Positions 8,101-15,781 of a stretch of DNA of 43,750 nt are shown one piece after another (position 1 is the stretch's first letter; every line of letters starts with the position of its first letter). The DNA comes from Haloplasma contractile (GTDB lineage: Bacteria > Bacillota_I > Bacilli_A > Haloplasmatales > Haloplasmataceae), in assembly GCA_016841945.1 (NCBI GenBank), contig JAENYC010000029.1, positions 1-43,750 on the forward strand. The letters run 5' to 3'. The translations under genes were made by a program, and so were the position numbers. The notes under the pieces were generated by a model. The model saw only the letters and a list, made by a program, of their open reading frames with translations. It made no database searches and was not told where the DNA came from.

Positions 8101-9063
8101 ATGAAAAGTGTGAGCCATTTAATTGTAGTATTTATAACAGTTATAATATTATCTTCATGTCAGTTTAATTTTAATTCAACTGATTTAGTTGAAATAAATG
8201 ATTTTGAAAAACAGAAACTAATTCAGTATGAATTAAATGATTATAACATTTTACAATTAGATATAAATGTTTGTACAACACAGTTTGAAATATTGACAGA
8301 AGATAGACAAGATATTGAATTAACCGTTTATTATGATGAAGATGAAGTTATGGATAAATTGAACTTTGATTATTTTAATAAAGAAATTTTAGAAATAACA
8401 AATGAAGAACAAAAAAGTGATAATTGTTCTAAAATCAAAGCACTTGATTCATTTATAACAATACATTTACCCGAGACATTAAATATTGCAAATATTGATG
8501 TCAATAGCTATCATACTATGGCAGATTTTAGAAATATTGTGACATCTGATTTTATTTATCAACATGTAAATGGAAATGTATCTATGTCAAATGTTACAAG
8601 AAATGATGAAGAAGTATCTAATGTTGAGATAGCCATTAGTAATGGCAATATAAACGTCAATGATTTTGATATAGAAGAAGCATCCTTTCAGACAGTAAAT
8701 GGTAATATTGAGGTCAAAAATGGAAAAAAACTATATAAATTATTTGTAAAAACGAGTAATGGTAATTTATAACTAAGAAACAGTACAGTAAATAGTCAAC
8801 TAACCGTCTCAACTTCTAATGGAAATGTGATAGGTGAAGATATCTTGCAGGATGATGGTACTAGTACAGTATGTCATTTCTTAACCACAAATGGTAATGT
8901 CATGTTAACAAATATTTATTGTGATCATGTTAAAATGAAAACAGTGAATGGTAATTTGTCTTATGAAAATGAAGATAAAGATTTTTATATTGATTTTATG
9001 ACTTACAAAATCACAAATGGTGTTACTCATTTTGATATTAATGGAAATATTATAGAAGAATAG
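8101..9063 (+). pseudogene. DUF4097-like beta-solenoid lipoprotein gene split by in-frame TAA
   Basis: The gene starts after GAGGTG with a lipoprotein signal (ILSSC, Cys20). A repeating NGN motif (VNGNV, SNGNI, VNGNI, SNGNL) about every 20-30 residues is typical of DUF4097-type beta-helices. Codon 224 is TAA (8770-8772), then the same frame resumes at once (LRNSTVNSQLTVSTSNGNV) and runs 96 more codons with more NGN motifs to the TAG at 9061-9063. Removing the stop gives one 320-residue protein. Only one lesion is seen, so this is a very recent nonsense mutation, a sequence error or, less likely, readthrough. A truncated 223-residue lipoprotein could still be made. It lies 10 bases before the MscS gene and probably shares its transcript. 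Confidence 0.8.
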
Positions 9064-9073
9064 GAGTGTTAGG

Positions 9074-9916
9074 ATGTTAGTAGATTTTAAATGGCCTGAT
9101 TTAAGCCAAATTGATTACAGCAAAGTATATGATGTCGTTTTAATGTATGGTTTAAGAATTATTGTTGCGTTAGTTTTATTATTCATAGGATTAAAATTAA
9201 TAAAATGGTTAATTAAAAGAATTAATCGTCGATTAGATAAATCAAAAATCGACTCATCTTTAAAGTCTTTTGTATCACCATTAATTAGTATCATTTTAAA
9301 AGTAACATTATTATTATCAATTGTTAGTATGTTTGGTATACAAGTGACTTCATTTATCGCATTACTCGGTTCTATTGGTTTTGCGATAGGTTTAGCATTA
9401 CAAGGAAGTTTATCAAACTTTGCTGGTGGTGTGTTAATCTTAATCCTTAAACCATATAAAGTTGGAGACTATATCGAAGCACAAGGTTATAGCGGAACTG
9501 TAAAAGAAATTCATATCTTTTATACCGTTTTAGTGACATTTGATAATAAAAAAGTTGTGATTCCTAATGCTTCTTTGTCGAATGCTAGTCTTACAAATTA
9601 TACCTCTTATCCAACCAGAAGATTAGAACTCAAAATATCATGTAGTTATGATAATGATGTATTGGAAGTACAAAAAGTATTAGAGAATTATATTAAAAGC
9701 CATTCTAAGGTCTTAGAAGACCCAGAACCAGGTGTATACTTAACAGCGTATGGAGATAGTGCAATTACTTTCTCTATTCGTGGATTCACAAAATCAAGTG
9801 ATTACTGGGAAACCTATTATGATTTAATGCTTCATATGAAAAGTGAATTAGATAAACATCACATAACAATTCCATATCCACAATTAGATGTACATGTTAA
9901 AAAAACTCATCAATGA
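9074..9916 (+). CDS. mscS: MscS-family mechanosensitive channel
   Basis: A 280-residue small-conductance mechanosensitive channel protein. Three N-terminal membrane segments occupy roughly residues 18-42, 62-85 and 90-128; the third is the Gly/Ala-rich pore helix (SIGFAIGLALQGSLSNFAGGVLI split over this region), followed by LKPYKVGDYIE, the start of the beta domain, and a cytoplasmic vestibule to the C-terminus. Length matches the family (about 280). These channels open under membrane tension to release solutes in osmotic downshock. The start at 9074 follows AGGAGTGTTAGG. It is the second gene after the interrupted lipoprotein gene and ends in a terminator. Confidence 0.93.
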   Translation: MLVDFKWPDLSQIDYSKVYDVVLMYGLRIIVALVLLFIGLKLIKWLIKRINRRLDKSKIDSSLKSFVSPLISIILKVTLLLSIVSMFGIQVTSFIALLGSIGFAIGLALQGSLSNFAGGVLILILKPYKVGDYIEAQGYSGTVKEIHIFYTVLVTFDNKKVVIPNASLSNASLTNYTSYPTRRLELKISCSYDNDVLEVQKVLENYIKSHSKVLEDPEPGVYLTAYGDSAITFSIRGFTKSSDYWETYYDLMLHMKSELDKHHITIPYPQLDVHVKKTHQ

Positions 9917-9932
9917 TGATGAGTTTTTTAAT
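9901..9932. terminator. Bidirectional terminator
   Basis: AAAAACTCATC and GATGAGTTTTT flank AATGAT, giving a T run on both strands between the convergent MscS and VOC genes. Confidence 0.8.
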
Positions 9933-9935
9933 AGA

Positions 9936-10340
9936 TTAATATTTACTTTGAGGTGCGTTTTCACTGATTTGCATAAACTCTATAGGATTTCCATCTGGGT
10001 CTTTAACCCAACATTGCAAATTCTTATCTTTACCTTGTATGATGTCTACATCTAGTTTAATATTGTGTGCAATTAACTGTTCTTTCATTATATATATATC
10101 ATCTACTTCAAAGCATAAGTGAGAATAACCAATAACTGGTCTTTCTTTTATCTTTTCATCATGAGTATAAAATAACTCAATAAATTGATTTTTGTTTATT
10201 TTAATATAGACAATCCAAGGATTATCTTGCTCATCATGAATCTCGAATGCTTTTTCAAGGCCTAATACTTCACAATAGAAATGAAGACTCTTGTTCATAT
10301 CCAATACATTATACGCAATATGTCCAATTCCTTTAATCAT
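9936..10340 (-). CDS. VOC (glyoxalase/bleomycin resistance) family protein
   Basis: A 134-residue vicinal oxygen chelate protein with two beta-alpha-beta-beta-beta modules. Candidate metal ligands are His in GIGHIAYNV near the N-terminus, Glu in QFIELFY, His in YSHLCFEVDD and Glu in GNPIEFMQ near the C-terminus, the pattern of glyoxalase I-like enzymes. The full set of four ligands suggests an active metalloenzyme, possibly lactoylglutathione lyase-like, but members have many substrates. The start at 10340 follows AGGAGAGG; the longer in-frame start upstream lies in the promoter. Confidence 0.82.
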   Translation of the reverse strand: MIKGIGHIAYNVLDMNKSLHFYCEVLGLEKAFEIHDEQDNPWIVYIKINKNQFIELFYTHDEKIKERPVIGYSHLCFEVDDIYIMKEQLIAHNIKLDVDIIQGKDKNLQCWVKDPDGNPIEFMQISENAPQSKY

Positions 10341-10372
10341 TTTTAACCTCTCCTTATTTAAATTGTATATCA

Positions 10373-10381
10373 ATTATATCA
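10373..10381 (-). promoter_or_regulatory. Extended -10 element for the VOC gene
   Basis: The minus strand reads TGATATAAT about 33 bases before the chosen ATG, which also argues against the upstream start at 10373. Confidence 0.5.
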
Positions 10382-10480
10382 CTTTTTTACAATTATTAAA
10401 AAAAGATTGCACTTATTATGATATAAATGATAAACTATTAGTATAATGAAGTAGGTTATAAAAGAATAGGGAGGAATTGT

Positions 10481-11992
10481 ATGAGAAAAGTTATATTTGT
10501 TTTTGTGATAATATGTTTTATATTATTGACATCCTGTAGTAGGAAAAGCGACAGTTATATTAATGGATATTATTCACCTATATATAATGAAATATTTAAC
10601 ACAGAAGAATATGAATCAATAGAGGAGAATCCCATACAGGATACATTAACTTCACCACTTTCAACTTTTTCAATCGATGTAGATACAGCATCTTATTCAA
10701 ATGTTAGACGGATATTGAATGAGGGAAGAATCCCTACAAAAGGTGCTATACGTACTGAAGAGATGGTTAATTATTTTACATATGATTATCCATCACCTGA
10801 GGAGGGTCCTCTTGAAGTGTATACGGAAGTCGCCAATTGCCCATGGAATCCTTTGAGGGATTTAGCCATGATTACGATTCAAGGAGAGAAACTCGACCCA
10901 TCAGTCTTTCCACCAAGTAATTTAGTCTTTCTTATTGATGTATCAGGTTCTATGTCAGCCAGTAATAAATTACCACTTGTTAAAAGTTCTTTAAAATTAT
11001 TAGTGAATCATTTAAGAGACGATGATTATATTTCTATTGTGGTATATTCTGGTTCTGCTGGAGTTGTATTAGAACCGACAAGAGGTGATCAAAAAGAAGA
11101 GATAGAATTAGCCATTGATAATTTAAGTGCAGGTGGAACAACGGCAGGTGGTGCAGGTATTCAACTGGCGTATCAACAAGCTAAAGAGTATTTTATAGAA
11201 GGTGGTAATAACCGTGTCATTTTAGCGACTGATGGTGATTTTAATATTGGAATTCGTTCTGATAGTGAACTTGTGGAACTAATAAAAGAAAAGCGAGATG
11301 AAGGTATATTTTTAAGTGTATTAGGTTTTGGTACTGGAAATTATAAAGATTCAAAAATGGAAAAACTAGCTGATAATGGAAATGGAAATTATGCATATAT
11401 TGATACATTTAATGAAGCAAATAAAGTATTGGTTGAACAGATGGCGTCTACCTTATTAACCATCGCAAAAGATGTTAAAATACAAATTGAGTTTAATCCC
11501 GCAACAGTGAAAGGATATCGCTTAATAGGATATGAAAATCGTGTGCTTGAAAATGAAGATTTTAATGATGATGAAAAAGATGCTGGTGAGTTGGGTGCAG
11601 GTTTTACTGTTACCGCATTTTATGAATTAATTCCAGCTGATTCTACAGAAGAAATACCTGAAATAGATGATTTAAAGTATCAAGAAAGAGAATTTACTAA
11701 TTTTTTAGATTTAATGACAGTAAAATTAAGGTATAAAGAACCAGATAGTGATACAAGTCAATTACTTGAAAAAGTAATTAAGGTAACTGATATAACGGAT
11801 AATCCAACAGAAAACTTCTTATTTGCGAGTGCTGTTGCAGAATTTAGTTTATTATTAAGAGATTCTCCTTATAAAGGTAATGCAGATTATGATCAAATAA
11901 TCAGTAGAGCTACAATAGCTAAAGGTGAAGATAGAGAAGGTTATAGAAGTGAGTTTATTCAGTTAGTTGAACTGGCTAAAAATCTAGAATAA
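10481..11992 (+). CDS. VWA-domain lipoprotein, YfbK type
   Basis: A 503-residue lipoprotein: hydrophobic signal with lipobox LTSC (Cys19), then the N-terminal domain that accompanies this family (STFSIDVDTASYSNVRR at 61-77 and TEEMVNYFTYDY at 92-103), the von Willebrand A domain with a full MIDAS (DVSGS at 153-157, a Thr in AGGTTAGG, and Asp in ATDGDFN), and a C-terminal DUF3520-like region. Such proteins bind partners through a divalent metal; their role in Bacillota is not well known. The start follows GGGAGGAATTGT. It is a single-gene unit with a terminator; no MoxR ATPase is next to it. Confidence 0.9.
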   Translation: MRKVIFVFVIICFILLTSCSRKSDSYINGYYSPIYNEIFNTEEYESIEENPIQDTLTSPLSTFSIDVDTASYSNVRRILNEGRIPTKGAIRTEEMVNYFTYDYPSPEEGPLEVYTEVANCPWNPLRDLAMITIQGEKLDPSVFPPSNLVFLIDVSGSMSASNKLPLVKSSLKLLVNHLRDDDYISIVVYSGSAGVVLEPTRGDQKEEIELAIDNLSAGGTTAGGAGIQLAYQQAKEYFIEGGNNRVILATDGDFNIGIRSDSELVELIKEKRDEGIFLSVLGFGTGNYKDSKMEKLADNGNGNYAYIDTFNEANKVLVEQMASTLLTIAKDVKIQIEFNPATVKGYRLIGYENRVLENEDFNDDEKDAGELGAGFTVTAFYELIPADSTEEIPEIDDLKYQEREFTNFLDLMTVKLRYKEPDSDTSQLLEKVIKVTDITDNPTENFLFASAVAEFSLLLRDSPYKGNADYDQIISRATIAKGEDREGYRSEFIQLVELAKNLE

Positions 11993-11996
11993 GTAT

Positions 11997-12029
11997 AGAA
12001 GGGATGATTTCCCTTCTTTTTCTTTTTAC
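11997..12029 (+). terminator. Rho-independent terminator
   Basis: AGAAGGGA and TCCCTTCT flank TGATT and are followed by a T-rich run, right after the VWA gene. Confidence 0.8.
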
Positions 12030-12105
12030 ATAATTTGCTAAAACAAGATAATGCATGATAAATCAAATATTGAAAATAATAATATGTAAATAAGGAGTGA
12101 TTGAA

Positions 12106-12327
12106 TTGGATGATAAACGAGATAAGGATATTGAAAAAAGTGAAATAATAAATGATGAAAAATACAGTGTTGAAGTAGCAAAAGATTTTACTATACAGTC
12201 CATTCCTAATCAATTGATTGATGTTGATAAAGAAATTACAGGTTATACTGCTGGTTTAATTACTCGAGATTTAGTATCAAGGGGTGAAGAAATTGTAAAG
12301 GATAAAAATAATAAGCAAAAAAAATAA
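12106..12327 (+). CDS. Small protein resembling a divergent alpha/beta-type spore SASP
   Basis: A 73-residue, highly charged protein. The start is most likely the TTG at 12106, 8 bases after AAGGAG; the upstream GTG at 12097 overlaps that site. The middle and end (VEVAKDFTI, then GYTAGLITRDLVSRGEEIV) resemble the two conserved blocks of alpha/beta small acid-soluble spore proteins (EIAxELGI, and GxVGGxITKRLVxMAEE). The Gly-Gly of the second block is Ala-Gly here and the usual spacing differs. SASPs coat DNA in dormant spores. No other sporulation gene is in the window, so the call is tentative; it may be an unrelated small DNA-binding protein. Confidence 0.45.
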   Translation: MDDKRDKDIEKSEIINDEKYSVEVAKDFTIQSIPNQLIDVDKEITGYTAGLITRDLVSRGEEIVKDKNNKQKK

Positions 12328-12352
12328 AGAATTCATAAAAATTCTTTATTTT
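12321..12352. terminator. Bidirectional terminator overlapping two stop codons
   Basis: AAAATAAAGAATT (12321-12333) pairs with AATTCTTTATTTT (12340-12352). The stem includes the stop codons of the small SASP-like gene (+) and of zur (-). Confidence 0.7.
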
Positions 12353-12759
12353 TTACAATTTGGACATATGCCAAACATTTCTAGTTTATGATTAGTAATG
12401 GTGTATTTTGTTTCAGATTCTATTTTTTTTTCAAATCCATTAAAGGGACAGAAATCAATTTCAACCATTTTTTTACATTTACTACATATTAAATAATGTT
12501 TATGTTCATGATGGTTAAGCGTAAAACAAGAGGTCGTATCATTTTTTATAAAAGGTTTAATCACAATACCTTTTTCTAAAAATATATCTAGAGTTCGATA
12601 GACGGTGGATAAATTGATGGCTTTTTCATACTTTTGACATTCAAGATAGATTTCTTCTGCAGTTAGAGGTTTATTTGCTGATTTTAATATTTTAAGTACA
12701 GATAAACGTGGTTTTGTTTTTTTAAGTCCAGTTTGTGTTAAAATGAGTTCTTGTTTCAA
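12346..12759 (-). CDS. zur: Fur-family zinc regulator Zur
   Basis: A Fur-family repressor of about 137 residues. The winged helix (KKTKPRLSVLKIL, then LSTVYRTLDIFLEKGIV) is followed by the His-rich dimer region (NHHEHKHYLICSKCKK) and a second CPNC; the two CxxC pairs form the structural zinc site. It is the last gene of the znuACB operon, so Zur is favoured over Fur or PerR. The TTG start at 12759 is preferred because AAGGTGG lies 8 bases upstream; a GTG at 12771 would give 141 residues but overlaps that site. It overlaps the 3' end of znuB by 4 bases, indicating coupled translation. Confidence 0.88.
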   Translation of the reverse strand: MKQELILTQTGLKKTKPRLSVLKILKSANKPLTAEEIYLECQKYEKAINLSTVYRTLDIFLEKGIVIKPFIKNDTTSCFTLNHHEHKHYLICSKCKKMVEIDFCPFNGFEKKIESETKYTITNHKLEMFGICPNCKK

Positions 12760-13589
12760 CTTTTTCGCCACCTTAATTTCTTTTTTAAATAAAATAATAT
12801 AAATAACAATCCATTTATTACAACGATTGTAGCACCAGTTGGAGAATCAATGATGATGGATAAAAATAAACCAGTGATGATACTTAAGACTGAAACAACT
12901 AAAGCAATTTTTATGGTTGATTTAAACCCCTTTGATATTTGTAAAGCTGTAACAGTTGGAAAGATGATTAAACTAGATATTAATAAAGTTCCAACAACAC
13001 GAATACCAAGGACAATGGTGAGGGAAGTGAGGATGGAGATTGTATAATTTAATTGTTTTGTATTAAGTCCTATTACCTTCGCAAATTCTTCATCATAAGT
13101 TAAGGCGAAGAAACTATTGTATAAAATTAAAACCGTAATCGTAACAACAATGGATAGGAGAATGGATAAATACATATCTAGATTACTGATTAATAGGATA
13201 TTACCAAATAAATAATCTGATAAACTAACAGAAAATCCATGGGTATAACTCGCTATTAAATAGCCCAATGCAACAGAGAATGAAGCAACTAAACCAATGG
13301 CAGCATCTCCATGAATGTCAGTTTTTTCATTGAGTATTAAAATCATGATTGAGGCAATACTGACTAAAATAATGGATGTCACAAGTGGTAACCAACCAAA
13401 TACTAAGGCAATCGCAATGGTTCCAAAACTGACATGTGCTAAACCGTCACCAATCAGGGCATATTTTTTTAAAACAAGAAAAGTACCTAAAAATGAACTA
13501 CAAATGGCGACCAAAATCCCAACTAATAGTGCTTTTAATATAAAATTTGAAGTAATGGCTTCTAAAAATATATGGATGGTTTCATGCAT
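12756..13589 (-). CDS. znuB: Zinc ABC transporter, permease
   Basis: A 277-residue ABC-3 family permease with about eight membrane helices. Family features include KKYALIGDGLAHVSFGTIAIAL near residues 42-63 and GTLLISSLIIFPTVTALQISKGFKS near 205-230. It would form the membrane channel for Zn(II), or Mn(II), delivered by the lipoprotein znuA and powered by znuC. The start follows GGAGG by 8 bases. It lies between znuC (15 bases upstream) and zur (overlapping). Confidence 0.92.
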   Translation of the reverse strand: MHETIHIFLEAITSNFILKALLVGILVAICSSFLGTFLVLKKYALIGDGLAHVSFGTIAIALVFGWLPLVTSIILVSIASIMILILNEKTDIHGDAAIGLVASFSVALGYLIASYTHGFSVSLSDYLFGNILLISNLDMYLSILLSIVVTITVLILYNSFFALTYDEEFAKVIGLNTKQLNYTISILTSLTIVLGIRVVGTLLISSLIIFPTVTALQISKGFKSTIKIALVVSVLSIITGLFLSIIIDSPTGATIVVINGLLFILFYLKKKLRWRKS

Positions 13590-13604
13590 ATTTTAACCTC
13601 CGAT

Positions 13605-14279
13605 TTATAAGTGATTTGAGATTGTAAAGTTTTCACGTTTTCCATAGTAAACCACTTCTTGATTAATATAAAGTACTTTGTTACCACTGTCTTCTAAGCC
13701 ACTGATATCATGGGTAATATGTAAAATCGTCATCTGATATTCTTGATTTAGTTTTTTTAAGAGTTTGTAAAACTCTTTTTTAAATTTAGGATCTAAAGCA
13801 CTAGTGGGTTCATCTAGTATTAACATACTAGGCGTATTAACAATTGCGCGTGCAAGTAAGACACGTTGTTGTTGTCCACCAGATAGTAAACCGATTCTTC
13901 TGTTTGCTAGATTTGCAATGTGTAGTTTATTCAAGGTATTCATTATTTGTTTTTGATCACTGACTGTGATGATTTTAGGATGTTTTTTTGTAGCGAGTAA
14001 ACCTAAAGACACAATTTCTTTAACCGTTGCAGGAAATATTTTTTCTGTAGAATAGGTTTTTTGTGGTAGGTAACCAATTCTATCTTCATGATATTTAATG
14101 TTTCCTCTATACTCTGGTATTAATCCTAATATCGCTTTTATAAGGGTAGTTTTTCCTGCACCATTTGGACCAATGATATTAACATAATCACCCTTAAAAA
14201 CTGAAAAAGAAATGTTTTTTATAATATCAAATTGATTAAAAGAAATCGTTAAATTTTCAATTGTTAATATCTCACTCAT
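13605..14279 (-). CDS. znuC: Zinc ABC transporter, ATP-binding protein
   Basis: A 224-residue ABC ATPase with all nucleotide-site motifs: Walker A GPNGAGKTT (residues 37-45), Q-loop GYLPQK, signature LLSGGQQQRVLLARA, Walker B MLILDEPTSALD, and the switch His in ITHDIS. It powers metal uptake with znuB. The start at 14279 overlaps the end of znuA by 8 bases, so the two are translationally linked. Slightly short for the family (about 240-250), but complete. Confidence 0.93.
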   Translation of the reverse strand: MSEILTIENLTISFNQFDIIKNISFSVFKGDYVNIIGPNGAGKTTLIKAILGLIPEYRGNIKYHEDRIGYLPQKTYSTEKIFPATVKEIVSLGLLATKKHPKIITVSDQKQIMNTLNKLHIANLANRRIGLLSGGQQQRVLLARAIVNTPSMLILDEPTSALDPKFKKEFYKLLKKLNQEYQMTILHITHDISGLEDSGNKVLYINQEVVYYGKRENFTISNHL

Positions 14280-15192
14280 TGTATATAAGCCCCTTTTTTA
14301 AATTGTCTATATTTTTATACATGATGGACAAATATGTGACATTTTGATTAAAATCTTCTTTTGAAATATTACCTGCACCATTTAGTGGTAACATCTTAAC
14401 ACCAGTTTCAGATGAAATGACTCTGGCAACTCTGGGTTCTATCAGTTCTTCATAATAAATGATTTGCACACCTGTTGAATGAATGACATTGATTAATTCC
14501 TGTACTTTCCTTGGCGTAGGTAAAGTATCAGGAGAAAAACCCTTATAAGGTGATATGTACTCGATACCATATCGATTTGCTAGATAACCAAAAACAAAAT
14601 GACCACTAAAAATAATGGTATTGTATCTTGTGTTTTCAAATAAATCCCGATAGGCTAAATCAAGCTTTTCTAGTTCATCTTTATAATAATTCGCATTTTG
14701 TTCATAGATTTGTTTGTTTTCTGGATCAATTTTTACTATCCCTTCTAGAATATTGTCAACCATTATGATCGCATTATTTGGATCAAGCCAAATATGTGGG
14801 TCATACGATGCATGATGATTTTCATCATGGGATAAGAGTCCTATTCCTTGACTTGAGTTAATCACTGTGACAGAATCCTCATCCAATACCTCTATGATTT
14901 TATTAGCCCAGACTTCTAAGAATTCTCCTGTATAGATAAACATATCAGCATTGCGAATTTCAAATATAGATCTTGGTTTAGGATCAAAGGTATGGGGTTC
15001 ATAACCAGGTGGTAGGATTAATTTAACATCAATTTTATCTTTTACGATTTGCCTTGTAAAATCGTATAGAGGAAAAATTGTTGTGACAACAGTGATTTTA
15101 TCATTTTTGTATTCATCTAGTTGACAACTTGAAAACATTAAAAGAAATATGAATGAAAAGCTAAACGTGATACAATATTTAAAGAACTTCAT
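14272..15192 (-). CDS. znuA: Zinc-binding lipoprotein of the ABC transporter
   Basis: A 306-residue cluster A-I substrate-binding protein. The lipobox is FSSC (Cys23). Ligand-type residues are visible: His in PPGYEPHTFDPKP, His in DPHIWLDPNNA, and His in FSGHFVFGYLANRYGI. A short His-rich stretch (HDENHHASYDPH) stands where zinc-specific proteins carry a longer His loop, which favours zinc over manganese. The start follows AGGAGG by 5 bases. First gene of the znuACB-zur operon; the promoter overlaps a perfect palindrome of Zur-box type. Confidence 0.92.
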   Translation of the reverse strand: MKFFKYCITFSFSFIFLLMFSSCQLDEYKNDKITVVTTIFPLYDFTRQIVKDKIDVKLILPPGYEPHTFDPKPRSIFEIRNADMFIYTGEFLEVWANKIIEVLDEDSVTVINSSQGIGLLSHDENHHASYDPHIWLDPNNAIIMVDNILEGIVKIDPENKQIYEQNANYYKDELEKLDLAYRDLFENTRYNTIIFSGHFVFGYLANRYGIEYISPYKGFSPDTLPTPRKVQELINVIHSTGVQIIYYEELIEPRVARVISSETGVKMLPLNGAGNISKEDFNQNVTYLSIMYKNIDNLKKGLIYNE

Positions 15193-15242
15193 GGGTTCCT
15201 CCTAGATAAGTGTTCACCATATGATGTAAAATACTATAAAAT

Positions 15243-15271
15243 ATTATGCATTAAAATGAATGCAAATGCAA
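15243..15271 (-). promoter_or_regulatory. Promoter of the znuACB-zur operon
   Basis: On the minus strand TTGCAT (15271-15266) and CATAAT (15248-15243) are separated by 17 bases. The -35 lies inside the Zur-box palindrome, so a bound repressor would block RNA polymerase. Confidence 0.65.
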
Positions 15272-15284
15272 ATTATTTGCATTT
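15264..15284. promoter_or_regulatory. Zur-box-like operator
   Basis: A perfect 21-base inverted repeat: arms AAATGCAAAT and ATTTGCATTT around a single T. The Bacillus Zur, Fur and PerR boxes share this 21-base form with an AAT-N-ATT core; the core here is identical. The position over the -35 of an operon that includes zur indicates zinc-dependent autoregulated repression. Confidence 0.8.
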
Positions 15285-15290
15285 AATTAT

Positions 15291-15325
15291 AAAAAAAAAC
15301 AAAAAGAGAGGATATCATCCTCTCT
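15291..15325 (-). terminator. Terminator of the zinc-ribbon gene
   Basis: AGAGAGGAT and ATCCTCTCT flank three bases; on the minus strand the stem is followed by a long T-rich run. It separates the zinc-ribbon transcript from znuA. Confidence 0.85.
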
Positions 15326-15332
15326 AAACCAC

Positions 15333-15491
15333 TTAACGATAGTTACGATTTCGGTTTTTTCTTGCTCTACGACAGTCTGAACATCTTACAGGGTCATTTT
15401 CAAACCCCTTTTCTTTGTAAAATGCTTGTTCACCTTCAGTAAAGACAAAATCTTTACCACATTCTTTACAGGTTATTTTTTTGTCAGCCAT
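15333..15491 (-). CDS. Small zinc-ribbon domain protein
   Basis: A 52-residue protein. It begins MADKKITCKECGKDFVFTEG and continues AFYKEKGF, then RCSDCRRARKNRN. The two CxxC pairs form a zinc ribbon, and the pattern is that of the common zinc-ribbon domain proteins of Clostridia and Bacilli, whose function is unknown. The start is fixed by AAGGAGGT 5 bases upstream. The basic C-terminus suggests nucleic-acid binding. Its place beside the zinc uptake operon, with its own terminator, may be coincidence or part of zinc homeostasis; no Zur-type box precedes it. Confidence 0.85.
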   Translation of the reverse strand: MADKKITCKECGKDFVFTEGEQAFYKEKGFENDPVRCSDCRRARKNRNRNYR

Positions 15492-15512
15492 GGTCTACCT
15501 CCTTCTAAGAAC

Positions 15513-15568
15513 AGGTACAATATTCATTTTACTTTCCAAGGAGGAGGTAAATTAGAATATTAGTGCCT
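15513..15568. other. Long imperfect hairpin upstream of the zinc-ribbon gene and rnr
   Basis: Left arm 15513-15525 pairs with 15555-15568 (13 pairs, one bulge), continuing inward through 15528-15536 with 15543-15551. About 24 pairs in total. Three are G-U pairs in plus-strand RNA but A-C mismatches in minus-strand RNA, so the fold is more stable on the plus strand. On the minus strand it would sit in the 5' leader of the zinc-ribbon gene, and its apex includes a CCTCCTT tract complementary to that gene's ribosome site. There is no clear T run, so it is not a plain terminator. The rest of the 290-base gap before rnr (15492-15781) shows only AT-rich sequence. Confidence 0.5.
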
Positions 15569-15781
15569 AAAGTTTACGAAACAATTGTATCATATTACCA
15601 TTTTAAAAACAATAGTTTTTTTTAATATATAACTTACATTATTGATGTTAAAAAGGTAATTTATTATATTTATATGAATTTCATCATTTATTATGCATAT
15701 TTGATAAAAAATAATGGTATAAGATTATATTATTAATAAATTATGTCAAAATATGGTAAAATATAAGTGGAGGTTTTAAAA

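Noticed and set aside
12850-13596. Plus-strand open frames within znuB
   Set aside because: They are shadows of the well-supported znuB gene on the minus strand, without ribosome sites or recognisable motifs.
15538-15550. AAGGAGGAGGT on the plus strand as a ribosome site
   Set aside because: No start codon with an open frame follows within a usable distance; it is better explained as part of the hairpin at 15513-15568.
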